DNA of 64,000 bases from Bryobacterales bacterium. GTDB lineage: Bacteria; Acidobacteriota; Terriglobia; Bryobacterales; Bryobacteraceae. A model generated the notes under the pieces. The model was not told the DNA's origin, made no database searches, and was given only the letters and a program-made list of their open reading frames with translations. The stretch is from positions 62,001-126,000 of the forward strand of contig JAEUQC010000063.1 in NCBI GenBank assembly GCA_016789905.1, given 5' to 3'. Of the stretch, positions 7,756-15,483 are shown in pieces (position 1 is the first letter of the stretch; the number at the start of each line of letters is the position of its first letter). The position numbers were made by a program, and so were the translations under genes.

Positions 7756-10700
7756 TTAAAACTCCGCTCGTATCGACATTTGTACGTTCGCCTGGCCAGT
7801 TCCGAAGTTGGAGAAATCTCCCACCACTCCCGTATACCTGCCCCAGGCGTTGGGGTTGTTCAAATTATACGTGGTGTTCGGCGCTCCAAGGTTTGGGTTC
7901 TTATGCGGCAGGTTGTGACCGTCCAGCCGGAAGCTCAACATGAACTTCTCGCCTACTGGATGCCAGCTCTTGGTCGCGAAGCATTGCATCCACCAAAGTC
8001 CGGGCGCCTGGAGCGTGTTCCCACCAAGGGAGCCGGTTGTATACGCGGCAGGATAGGCGAAGGAACTCATCTTGAAATAGGGGTTCTGCGCCGCCGTCGG
8101 GAAACGCTGCCCCATCTCCCAGTTCGTCACCCGCGCCTCGTCCATAGTCGTCAAGGCGTTTGGCCGGGACGCGGTTAAATACCGGTTCGGACTCCCGGCG
8201 TGCGTCACCGTCACCGGTACTCCGCTGACGATATTCTCGCTGATGTTCACCTTCCAGCCGCCCAGCAACGCGTTCAACACGCCGCCCCGGTTCAGCCACT
8301 TTTGACCCTTGCCCACCGGCAGTTCGTACACCAGGAACGCTCCAAACTGCTTCTGCCGGTCATAGGCCGTCCGCGCTTTTCCTTGCCGGTTGTAGTAAGT
8401 CAGAGTTTCATCGTTACTCAACGTCTTCGACAGGTTGAAGCTCGTGTTAAACATCAGCCCCTTCCCGAACCGTTTTTCCAGCGCGATGTTTCCGCTGTGC
8501 CAGGTGTTGTGATCGAAGTTCGACAGGAAGCTCACTGCTCCGAATTGCGGATAGATCATGAAATTCTGCTGTGCCTGGAACACGCGGTCCTGCAAAGCGC
8601 GGTCGTTGCCCAAAGCAATGTCCAAAGGAATTCCATTGATGTTCCACGTCCGCTGCAAGCCGACACCGGCCGAACCCTGATACTGCATCGTCAATAGCCA
8701 CGCCGCGCTTGGCTGGTATTGGAACCCGGCTGACCAGTTCATCACGTAGCCGTTGCGCAACTTTGGGTCCCGCCAAAATGCCGTTCGGCTGCCAAAGTTC
8801 GCGCCTGTGTAGGGCACTGTCCCGTCCTGGTTTACGATGTAGCGGATCGCCCCCGGTCCGGCCGACAGTTGGAACACCTGCCGCGGATCGCCCACCGGCT
8901 GCAGCACGTTGAAGTTTCCCGCATATTCGTCAAATCCACCTTGGATACCGGTATTGTCCACCGTCATTATTCCGAAGGACGTCCGGTAAACCCACTTCGG
9001 GTGAAAGGTCCACGCCACACCCAGCCGCGGTTGGAAGTTGTTCAAATCCTTCTTTCCCACCGCACCTTGCGGATGGGTGATGGCCCCTTTTCGCCCGGTG
9101 ATCGGATCGGTCGCCTCTGGATCGAATTGCGATTGCTGCCCCCAGCGCGTCGTGTATGGTGAAAAGTAGGTCCACCGTACGCCGAGGTTCAAAGTGAGGC
9201 CGGGCCTCACTTTCCAGTCGTCCTGGAAGTACAACTCCTGGTTCCATTGCCGCGGCATAAAGATCGCAAACTGCTTGCTGAAGGTCGCGCTCGTCACCGC
9301 GCCCATCAGAAACGCGGCAAAGGTGTTTCCAGTGTTCTGCGCGAAGGGTAACGATGCGCCGCCATCGAAGTTGTATTGTCCGGAGGGCAGGGAAGTGGCC
9401 TTGTCGCTATAGAGCGTCCGGATCGTCTCCGTCCCCATTTTCAGGCTGTGCCGTCCGGCGATCAGGGTAAGGTTGTTTTGAATGATCTTGTCTTCGCCGA
9501 CTTGACGGAAATAGCCCATCGGAGCGATGCTGAATCCGATGTTGAAGTACGGAAAGGTCTCCTGCTCTACGCCAGGAATCGTGATCAGGCTCTTGGCGGA
9601 CTCCGGCCGGGCCGGGTTGGATGACGCCCTGCGGTTATAGCCAATCCGGAATTCATTAAACAGCCGCCGCGACAGGATGGCAGTGTAGCTGAGCACACCG
9701 TTGATGTTGTCTGTTGGCGCTATCTCCCGGTTCGCGTTGAATTCCGGCTTCGCGAAGTTATCCCCGTTCTGTCCCCGGTTGTGCCCGTGCGAATAACGGA
9801 AGAAAATCTTGTGGTTGGAATTGAACTGGTGGTCAATCTTCTCGTCCCAGCGATCCCGGTTCAAACAGCGGCAACTCTCGGCCCGCTGCAAATTTCCGTT
9901 CGGTCCAGTTCGCGCCGGTGAACCCACCTGGCTGGGCTCCAGCCAGATTCCTTGCCCGATAAACTTCAGCGCCGTCGGGTCCATCAGGTTCCGCGGAACG
10001 ATGTTGTTCGGCAGCGGATCCCGCGTCCACTGCCCATTCACTTGACGCGTCGAGAACGGATTGTAGATGGGCAGCCCTCCGCCTGGTGCTTCCGGGAACG
10101 AAAAGTCGCCGCTCAACATCGCCGGGGTCGGCACGGTCGTCACACGAACATTGATCGTCCGCTCGTGGTTGATCGCGTAGTCAGACAGCCAAAAGGTCCT
10201 ATTCCTTCCGTCGTAGAGTTTCGGAATCACCACTGGCCCGTGCGCCACCAAATCGAATGTCTGATACGACCACGGCACGTCCGGCCGCTTGATTTGCTCC
10301 AAGTAGTGCCGGTGAACCCATTTACCGTTCAAGTAGCGGTCTTCAAAAGTGGCGTGTAACTGATTCGTTCCTGACTTATAAACCATTTTCATGGAGCCTC
10401 CAGCCGAGTGACCATACTCGGCCGACGTTCCCGTCGTCAGCACCTTTACCTCTTCCATCGCGTCCGTGCTGCCCTGGATCACACCGTCGACTTGATTCAC
10501 CGTTCCCGTGTAAGGCGACTTCGCACTGATACCATCCATGGAGAAGCCAATGTCATTTTGCCGCTGTCCCTGAATGTGAAACCCCTGTTGCCCAACAACG
10601 GCCACCACTCCAGGCATGAATTGCAACAGGTATACCGTCCGCTTCATCACTCCTGGCGTCTCCACCAGCGCCTTCGAGCCTATTACGTAGGAGCTCACAA

Positions 10701-11091
10701 CGTTTTCCGTGTTCAACAACGACGCCTCCCCGCTCACCGTTACGCTATCGCTCACGGATCCGACTTCCATTTGGATATCGATGCGGGGTACTTCGGCCGA
10801 CCGCAGCGTGATTCCCTCACGCACAAACTCCTTGAAGCCCGCCGCCGTCACCATTATTCGGTATTCACCAGGAGCCAGATACGGCACATAGTACGCGCCC
10901 TCCGCCGAGGTGATGTTCTCGGAGGTGAACGCCGTCGCGGTGTTCACTACCGTAACTTTCGCGCCAGTTACCAGCGCGCCCGTAACGTCTCGGACGGTGC
11001 CAACCAATGTCGCGCCTCCGCCGGTTTGCCCGTAAGCCGCGCTCAACGAGAGCAAAAGCGTTGCAACCAAACGTCCCGGACCACGTCCCAT
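7756..11091 (-). CDS. Oar-like TonB-dependent receptor with carboxypeptidase-regulatory domain
   Basis: 1111 residues. A signal peptide (to about residue 22) is followed by a carboxypeptidase-regulatory-like Ig domain (GTVRDVTGALVTGAKVTVVN...), a plug domain (YVIGSKALVETPG... to about 250) and a long C-terminal beta-barrel. Large receptors of this type are abundant in Solibacter-like Acidobacteria and import oligosaccharides or complexes in the outer membrane. I prefer the ATG at 11091, with AGGAGGT 7 nt upstream, over the adjacent GTG at 11094. It is first in a two-gene unit with uxuA. Confidence 0.88.
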   Translation of the reverse strand: MGRGPGRLVATLLLSLSAAYGQTGGGATLVGTVRDVTGALVTGAKVTVVNTATAFTSENITSAEGAYYVPYLAPGEYRIMVTAAGFKEFVREGITLRSAEVPRIDIQMEVGSVSDSVTVSGEASLLNTENVVSSYVIGSKALVETPGVMKRTVYLLQFMPGVVAVVGQQGFHIQGQRQNDIGFSMDGISAKSPYTGTVNQVDGVIQGSTDAMEEVKVLTTGTSAEYGHSAGGSMKMVYKSGTNQLHATFEDRYLNGKWVHRHYLEQIKRPDVPWSYQTFDLVAHGPVVIPKLYDGRNRTFWLSDYAINHERTINVRVTTVPTPAMLSGDFSFPEAPGGGLPIYNPFSTRQVNGQWTRDPLPNNIVPRNLMDPTALKFIGQGIWLEPSQVGSPARTGPNGNLQRAESCRCLNRDRWDEKIDHQFNSNHKIFFRYSHGHNRGQNGDNFAKPEFNANREIAPTDNINGVLSYTAILSRRLFNEFRIGYNRRASSNPARPESAKSLITIPGVEQETFPYFNIGFSIAPMGYFRQVGEDKIIQNNLTLIAGRHSLKMGTETIRTLYSDKATSLPSGQYNFDGGASLPFAQNTGNTFAAFLMGAVTSATFSKQFAIFMPRQWNQELYFQDDWKVRPGLTLNLGVRWTYFSPYTTRWGQQSQFDPEATDPITGRKGAITHPQGAVGKKDLNNFQPRLGVAWTFHPKWVYRTSFGIMTVDNTGIQGGFDEYAGNFNVLQPVGDPRQVFQLSAGPGAIRYIVNQDGTVPYTGANFGSRTAFWRDPKLRNGYVMNWSAGFQYQPSAAWLLTMQYQGSAGVGLQRTWNINGIPLDIALGNDRALQDRVFQAQQNFMIYPQFGAVSFLSNFDHNTWHSGNIALEKRFGKGLMFNTSFNLSKTLSNDETLTYYNRQGKARTAYDRQKQFGAFLVYELPVGKGQKWLNRGGVLNALLGGWKVNISENIVSGVPVTVTHAGSPNRYLTASRPNALTTMDEARVTNWEMGQRFPTAAQNPYFKMSSFAYPAAYTTGSLGGNTLQAPGLWWMQCFATKSWHPVGEKFMLSFRLDGHNLPHKNPNLGAPNTTYNLNNPNAWGRYTGVVGDFSNFGTGQANVQMSIRAEF

Positions 11092-11186
11092 CACAACTAC
11101 CTCCTAGCCTGAATCGAAGTAGGCCAAGCATATAGTTGGCTTCGGGCGGTGTCAATCGGACGTTTCAAAACACTTGAAGGTGTGTT

Positions 11187-11828
11187 TTAGGCAAGCTCCC
11201 GAATCCGAATCGAACGGAACCAACACTCCGAAGAGTGGTTCTGTAGTGCAATCGCCGACCGTTTCGGGGCGGTCTCTGGAACCTCCGCAGTCAATACGCG
11301 GGCTCCGTTCAGCCAGTGCTCACAGTGTGGGCGCCGCACGACAATGCGCGAAGTGTTGAACTCGCCCGCCGGCCGGAGTGGTGGCGCCACTGGGGCGAAC
11401 TTCGAATACAGTGAACCGGTGCCCCGCGTCGGGTCCCGCTTTGCTTCCGCGCTCATGGCGTCGTCGGTCAGTTGATACTCAAATCCGCGGGCGCGTGCAT
11501 GCGGCCGGTCAGCCCCGCGAGGCGTCCACGAATCATACTTGTCGACGAGGTACTTTACACCCCCGTTTCCGCCAGCCGCGATCTTCCATTCAAACTCGAA
11601 CTCGAAGTCGCCGAACTCTCTCTCCGTCCGGATGTCCTGGAATGTGGGCCGCCGTACCAGGGACTTCAAGCAGCCATCCGCAACACACCAGCAATCGGCC
11701 GGAAACTCATTGCCTGCCACCGGCATCCAACCCGCGGTGGAAACGCCGTCAAACAGGTTTTCCCAACTCTGCCCGCGCAGCGCCAGCGGCGCCAGCAGAA
11801 ACATTCGGCGTGACCATACACTGTTCAT
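11187..11828 (-). CDS. DUF1080 (3-keto-disaccharide hydrolase-like) exported protein
   Basis: 213 residues from the ATG at 11828; a longer frame upstream lacks coding character. The leader VWSRRMFLLAPLALRGQ is Tat-like. The DUF1080 signature follows: ENLFDGVSTAGWMPV, FGDFEFEFEWKI, GNGGVKYLV and IALQNH. Family members have a concanavalin-like jelly roll; some hydrolyse 3-keto-glycosides, others are only carbohydrate binding. It is divergent from the HhH gene across 18 bp. A second DUF1080 gene lies at 52318. Confidence 0.82.
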   Translation of the reverse strand: MNSVWSRRMFLLAPLALRGQSWENLFDGVSTAGWMPVAGNEFPADCWCVADGCLKSLVRRPTFQDIRTEREFGDFEFEFEWKIAAGGNGGVKYLVDKYDSWTPRGADRPHARARGFEYQLTDDAMSAEAKRDPTRGTGSLYSKFAPVAPPLRPAGEFNTSRIVVRRPHCEHWLNGARVLTAEVPETAPKRSAIALQNHSSECWFRSIRIRELA

Positions 11829-11839
11829 TCGAGTACAAT
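11811..11839 (+). promoter_or_regulatory. putative promoter of the HhH gene
   Basis: TGACCA (11811-11816), a 17-bp spacer and TACAAT (11834-11839). The -10 ends 7 nt before the ATG at 11847 and no Shine-Dalgarno fits between, so the message is probably leaderless. Confidence 0.45.
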
Positions 11840-11846
11840 CCTTCCT

Positions 11847-12164
11847 ATGAAGCTTGCCAGAATTCTCATCGCGCTGTTTGCTCTTGCGTCCTTCCTGCCC
11901 GCCCAACCCGCGGCCAAGAAAGAAGCCGTCAAGAAGGAATCGGCCGTCGCCACTGGTCTCATCGATCTCAATTCGGCTCCCGCCGCCTCGTTGAAGACCC
12001 TCCCCGGTATCGGCGACGCCTACGCCGAGAAGATCATCAAGGGCCGTCCCTACAAGGGCAAGGACGAGATCGTCTCCAAAGCCGGCGTTCCTCAGGCGAC
12101 TTACGACAAGATCAAAGATAAGATCATCGCCAAGCAGGCCGCCGCCGCTACCAAGAAAAAGTAG
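11847..12164 (+). CDS. ComEA-like helix-hairpin-helix protein
   Basis: 105 residues with a signal peptide (MKLARILIALFALASFLPAQP), a Lys-rich linker and a helix-hairpin-helix domain: IDLNSAPAASLKTLPGIGDAYAEKIIKGRPYKG. This matches the ComEA HhH domain that binds double-stranded DNA during uptake for transformation. There is no separate membrane anchor, so it is probably periplasmic. No comEC or pilus genes are in the window. Its stop is 2 bp from the convergent FAH-family stop. Confidence 0.82.
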   Translation: MKLARILIALFALASFLPAQPAAKKEAVKKESAVATGLIDLNSAPAASLKTLPGIGDAYAEKIIKGRPYKGKDEIVSKAGVPQATYDKIKDKIIAKQAAAATKKK

Positions 12165-12166
12165 CG

Positions 12167-12994
12167 CTACTCCGCCTTTACGGGATTGCGCAATACCCCA
12201 ATTCCCTCAATATCAACCTCAACCACATCGCCGGGACTCATCTTTGTGGTGATTCCCGGCGTTCCTGTATAGAACAGGTCCCCTGGTTCCAGCGTCACAT
12301 ACTGACTGGTGAAGGCGATCATAAAGGCCACATCGGTAATCAGATCCGACGTCGGCGCCTCCTGCACCACCTTTCCGTTCAATCGGGTTCGCAACATCAA
12401 CTTCGAGTAGTCCAATCCCTTTACGACCCACGGCCCCAGCGGCGCGAACGTATCGGCGCCCTTCGCCCGCCACCATTGAAAATCTTTGTCCGGCCCGTTC
12501 TGCCAGTTCTGCTCGCTCACATCGTTGCCGCACGCCACTCCAAAAACCGCCGCTGCCGCTTCCGCCTTCGTTGCCTTTCTCAGTTGCTTCCCGATCACTG
12601 CCACCAACTCGCCTTCGTAGTGCACGTTCGTCGCCCCCTTGGGCAACACGATTGCATCGTCCGGCCCGCAGATCGATGACGGTGGCTTGTAGAACATCTC
12701 CGGATGGGCGGGCGGCGCAATCTTCCCCAAATGGCTTTGGTAGTTCCGCGCGATGGCCAATATTTTTCCCGGCGCAACCGGCGCCAACAGTTTCACGTCC
12801 TTCAACTTATGGGTCGTTCCCGATGGCTTTCCGCCCTTCAGGTAGTCGCCGGTCAATTGCCGCACGCCGCTGCCATCGATCACGCCATACGCCACCAGCG
12901 TGCCCTTCTGAAAACGCACGTATCTCTCGCCGCCGTTTTGTGCCTGTAACGCGAAAGAGGCCGATGCGGCCCCCAGAACTGTTCTTCTCGTCAT
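12167..12994 (-). CDS. fumarylacetoacetate hydrolase family protein with Tat-like leader
   Basis: 275 residues from the ATG at 12994; a TTG one codon upstream is less likely. The FAH core is clear: KILAIARNYQSH, PEMFYKPPSS, HYEGELVAVIG (metal-binding Glu pair), ACGNDVSEQNWQ and GDLFYTGTPG. Relatives hydrolyse or decarboxylate acylpyruvates or 2-oxo acids with Mg2+. The N-terminus MTRRTVLGAASASFALQAQ is a twin-arginine-type leader, unusual for this normally cytosolic family. TAGAAT lies 7 nt before the ATG with no Shine-Dalgarno, suggesting a leaderless message. Confidence 0.85.
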   Translation of the reverse strand: MTRRTVLGAASASFALQAQNGGERYVRFQKGTLVAYGVIDGSGVRQLTGDYLKGGKPSGTTHKLKDVKLLAPVAPGKILAIARNYQSHLGKIAPPAHPEMFYKPPSSICGPDDAIVLPKGATNVHYEGELVAVIGKQLRKATKAEAAAAVFGVACGNDVSEQNWQNGPDKDFQWWRAKGADTFAPLGPWVVKGLDYSKLMLRTRLNGKVVQEAPTSDLITDVAFMIAFTSQYVTLEPGDLFYTGTPGITTKMSPGDVVEVDIEGIGVLRNPVKAE

Positions 12995-13007
12995 CAATCA
13001 GATTCTA

Positions 13008-13020
13008 TACAATGGAAGGA
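13008..13020 (+). promoter_or_regulatory. -10 box and Shine-Dalgarno for the 13026 membrane gene
   Basis: TACAAT at 13008-13013 is followed directly by GGAAGGA at 13014-13020, 5 nt before the ATG at 13026. The reverse strand of the same AT-rich stretch offers TAGAAT for the leftward FAH gene. Confidence 0.4.
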
Positions 13021-13025
13021 TTACC

Positions 13026-13454
13026 ATGAGCGCAGACGCATCAAAAATCCCTCAGCCGGCCAAGCCGAATGTACCTATCTCGAAATGGCTGCCGGTCGTT
13101 TTGATCGCTTGGGCTATCCCCGGCGGCGGCCATATCTACTTAAAGCAAACCCAGCGAGGCGCTTTGGTTGGCGCGGCCACAATTTTGTGCTTCCTCTTCG
13201 GCCTCATGATGCGCGGCGCCTTCTTCGAACCGCAAACAGGCGATCTGCTGCTGACGCTAATCAACGTTGGTGGCCATATTGCAAACATGATGACCGGCAT
13301 CCCTTACTACCTTGCCACTTGGCTCGGTTATAACCAGCCTGATGTCGCTGGTCATGTCCACGACTACGGTACGAAATTTCTGGTCGGCGCCGGTCTACTG
13401 AACATATTGAACATGGTCGACGCCTGGGAAATCGTTACGGGAGAAAAGGACTAA
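13026..13454 (+). CDS. small multi-pass membrane protein (DUF6677-like)
   Basis: 142 residues with about four hydrophobic segments. WLPVVLIAWAIPGGGHIYLKQTQRGAL resembles the GxGHxYLG-type segment of small TM2-like or DUF6677 proteins common in Acidobacteria. The C-terminal NILNMVDAWEIVTGEKD is cytoplasmic-looking. No enzymatic motif is seen. The next small membrane gene follows after 5 bp, so the pair probably forms one unit. Confidence 0.72.
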   Translation: MSADASKIPQPAKPNVPISKWLPVVLIAWAIPGGGHIYLKQTQRGALVGAATILCFLFGLMMRGAFFEPQTGDLLLTLINVGGHIANMMTGIPYYLATWLGYNQPDVAGHVHDYGTKFLVGAGLLNILNMVDAWEIVTGEKD

Positions 13455-13459
13455 CAGCC

Positions 13460-13645
13460 ATGCCGAAAGTAAACCTCAACCACATGGAAGCGTCGATTCT
13501 TATGGCTCTCCTCATTTCAGTCGTTCTTGGTGTGGTCACCAAGAAGACCGATAAGGAGCGCTTGCATTACGGCGTTTACTGCTTTGGCTGCTTTCTTGCT
13601 ACCCTGTTCGGGCTGGGCTGGCTCATGAAGCTCGGCCACGGATAG
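13460..13645 (+). CDS. 61-residue membrane protein
   Basis: Two hydrophobic helices (SILMALLISVVLGVV and YGVYCFGCFLATLFGLGWLMKLG) joined by a charged loop TKKTDKERLH. It begins 5 bp after the preceding membrane protein and is probably co-expressed with it. No family recognised. Support comes from position, the AGGA upstream and the regular membrane pattern; function unknown. Confidence 0.65.
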   Translation: MPKVNLNHMEASILMALLISVVLGVVTKKTDKERLHYGVYCFGCFLATLFGLGWLMKLGHG

Positions 13646-13648
13646 CGC

Positions 13649-14173
13649 TTATTTCAACGCTTTTTCGATGGCCATTGCGAGTTCCGGCGAATCTGGTGTC
13701 ACGCCCGGTTCAAACCGTTGGACGGGCTTTCCATCTTTGCCGACCAGGAATTTGGTGAAGTTCCATTTCACGTCACCGCCATTACTCGCTGTCAAGTATT
13801 GGTACAGCGGCGTGATGTCGCTGCCTTTCACCGACACTTTCGCCATAATGGGGAACGTGACGTTGTAGGTGCGAGAACAGAACGTGGCGATCTCGGCGTT
13901 CGAGCCCGGTTCCTGCGCGCCAAAATTGTTGGCTGGAACGCCAACGATTACTAGGCCCTTGTCCTTGTATTTCGAGTACAGACTTTGCAGTCCGGTGTAC
14001 TGCGGCGTGTAGCCGCATTTGCTGGCGACGTTGACAAACAGCACTACCTTTCCCTTGTAGACGGAAAGCGGCGCGGGTTTGCCATCGATCGTGTTCATGG
14101 TGAACTCGTGAACGCTTGAGGCGGAGAATGCGGCTGCGGTAGTCATGGCTAGTGTAAGAACAACGTTCCTCAT
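13649..14173 (-). CDS. glutathione peroxidase (Cys type), exported
   Basis: 174 residues from the ATG at 14173, chosen because AGAGG sits 4 nt upstream and the next residues form a signal peptide (MRNVVLTLAMTTAAAFSA). The GPx signature is complete: FVNVASKCGYTPQY with the peroxidatic Cys in place of Sec, then VGVPANNFGAQEPG and VKWNFTKFLV (catalytic Gln and Trp/Asn residues). It reduces H2O2 or lipid peroxides, in bacteria usually with thioredoxin. The leader places it in the periplasm. Stop-to-stop distance to the upstream small membrane gene is 3 bp. Confidence 0.88.
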   Translation of the reverse strand: MRNVVLTLAMTTAAAFSASSVHEFTMNTIDGKPAPLSVYKGKVVLFVNVASKCGYTPQYTGLQSLYSKYKDKGLVIVGVPANNFGAQEPGSNAEIATFCSRTYNVTFPIMAKVSVKGSDITPLYQYLTASNGGDVKWNFTKFLVGKDGKPVQRFEPGVTPDSPELAMAIEKALK

Positions 14174-14279
14174 GAAGCCTCTGATGTTGCCGCGATCCCG
14201 GAAGTTGCAAAATGGACAGGATGGACGCGCCGAAGATCGCCGCGCGGCGCCATACTTCCGCCCAAACATTAAATTGGTG

Positions 14280-14302
14280 CCAAGCGCCTATTTAATGAAA
14301 AC
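14280..14302. repeat. third copy of the 14473 palindrome arm
   Basis: GCGCCTATTTAATGAAAAC at 14284-14302 is identical to the right arm of the palindrome at 14495-14513. Extended by CCAA on its left (14280), it equals the reverse complement of 14473-14495 over 23 bp. It lies about 110 bp upstream of the glutathione peroxidase start. Confidence 0.85.
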
Positions 14303-14472
14303 TTGTGGAAATCCGGCACTCTGTTAGGGATGGGCCAGCCGATGCAATGGTGAGGGATGGAGCGTTTATTTGTTGGCGCACCGCCTAAGCCTTTGAATTG
14401 TAGGCACTTGGGCTAGGTTATCGTTTTGGTGGAGCTTCGGGTCGACGTTGCCCGCCCTCCGCTTAGTCGCCC
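14303..14472. other. 170-bp non-coding stretch between repeat copies
   Basis: No open frame with a start signal and no recognisable RNA. It is bounded on both sides by copies of the 19-bp arm, so the segment 14280-14513 has the outline of a small non-autonomous element, although no target-site duplication could be identified by eye. Confidence 0.4.
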
Positions 14473-14513
14473 GTTTTCATTAAATAGGCGCTTGGCGCCT
14501 ATTTAATGAAAAC
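14473..14513. repeat. perfect 41-nt palindrome (19-bp arms, TTG loop)
   Basis: Left arm GTTTTCATTAAATAGGCGC (14473-14491), spacer TTG, right arm the exact reverse complement (14495-14513). The arms are AT-rich outside and GC-rich at the tip, unlike the surrounding DNA. It lies just downstream of the molybdoenzyme operon terminator. Confidence 0.9.
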
Positions 14514-14534
14514 GGCCCACATGGCGTGGGCCGT
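14512..14534 (-). terminator. intrinsic terminator of the molybdoenzyme operon
   Basis: Read leftward: ACGGCCCAC, loop GCCAT, GTGGGCCGT, then TTTCATT. The 9-bp GC-rich perfect stem with a short T-tract lies 28 nt after the DUF1326 stop. The T-tract is supplied by the adjoining palindrome arm. Confidence 0.65.
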
Positions 14535-14561
14535 ATCTGGTTCCGATGGCTAATCGACTGT

Positions 14562-15236
14562 CTATTCGTTGATCGCGAAATCGGCAACGAAGGCGCTTGC
14601 CTTTTCCGGGCTGGACCATGTGGTGCCCAGGCCCTGGCCACGATAATTGTGAGCCAATGTGAACGCCGGCATCGCGTGGCCGACTTCCGCCAACGGCGGA
14701 TACCAAACGCCTTCGTGCGAACAAACCTGATCCTCATGCTTAATAGCGCGAGTTTTGATGGCGGCAAGAGTGCCCGCCGTCATCGTCGCCTTGGCACTAT
14801 GGACGTTGTTTTGCTCTACGGTCATCTCGATTGGCATGTACTCGACACGAACGATATCGTTCAGCAGATCCTTGCTCATACGCTGCGCGAAGCTCTTCAA
14901 CGCAAGACGCTGCGCGGGGCTGGCCTTCTCGTCAATAATCAGGACCGAGCGCACCGGGAACGCGGTGTGATGCACATCGCCCAATGTGGCCGATGCCTTC
15001 ACAACACCCACGACACCGAGGCCGTCCAGGTTGACACCTTCCCAGGAGCCCTTGTTGATTTTCCAGCTCATGACAGCCAGATCACCCTTCAGTTCGACTT
15101 CCGAGTTGGCGAAGCAGGGGCCGACAAACACATCGGCCGAACGGGCTTCCACGTAGGTCCCGCGGATTTGCCTTGTGGGCAGCGGCGCGGCGAACGCGAC
15201 AGCAGCGCCGCACAGAATCAAGAAAACTGTTTTCAT
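14562..15236 (-). CDS. DUF1326 domain exported protein
   Basis: 224 residues with a signal peptide (MKTVFLILCGAAVAFA). The start of the mature chain, IRGTYVEARSADVFVGPCFANSEVEL, matches the conserved opening of DUF1326. The family has no known activity. It is the last gene of the run that begins with the 2Fe-2S subunit, 17 bp after the Cys-rich mini-protein, and is followed by a terminator. Family membership is fairly secure; a role in the molybdoenzyme system is inferred from position only. Confidence 0.75.
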   Translation of the reverse strand: MKTVFLILCGAAVAFAAPLPTRQIRGTYVEARSADVFVGPCFANSEVELKGDLAVMSWKINKGSWEGVNLDGLGVVGVVKASATLGDVHHTAFPVRSVLIIDEKASPAQRLALKSFAQRMSKDLLNDIVRVEYMPIEMTVEQNNVHSAKATMTAGTLAAIKTRAIKHEDQVCSHEGVWYPPLAEVGHAMPAFTLAHNYRGQGLGTTWSSPEKASAFVADFAINE

Positions 15237-15253
15237 CCATGTCTCCTGAGAGG

Positions 15254-15469
15254 TTAGAGCGCTTTATAGCACTTGCGGGTTTCGTTGCACTCGTACTCGT
15301 CCGCGATTTTGGAATCGGGGCCGAGACAGTTTTGCGTTCTATGACACCAGAAAGCACGATCATTGCCATGGGGGACCTTAGGGTCCCACATGGCATCGAT
15401 GAACATACCCTTCCAGCGGAGATTGTCACAACGGTCGTCGTCAGGCCTGGTTAAGCCAGCTCGTTCCAT
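15254..15469 (-). CDS. 71-residue Cys-rich protein in molybdoenzyme operon
   Basis: Five Cys at positions 14, 42, 48, 61 and 67, including two CX5C pairs (CHRTQNC and CNETRKC), plus several Trp and Asp/Glu. No signal peptide and no recognised family. AAGGAGG lies 9 nt before the ATG at 15469, which is strong evidence for translation. It sits 14 bp after the FAD-subunit gene and 17 bp before DUF1326, inside one transcription unit. A metal- or Fe-S-binding helper for the molybdoenzyme is a guess from context. Confidence 0.7.
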   Translation of the reverse strand: MERAGLTRPDDDRCDNLRWKGMFIDAMWDPKVPHGNDRAFWCHRTQNCLGPDSKIADEYECNETRKCYKAL

Positions 15470-15483
15470 CGCTCGAATCCTCC

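Noticed and set aside
14473..14513. Palindrome as a standard intrinsic terminator by itself
   Set aside because: The stem base is AT-rich and no T-run follows outside the arms; the separate GC-rich stem at 14512-14534 fits better.
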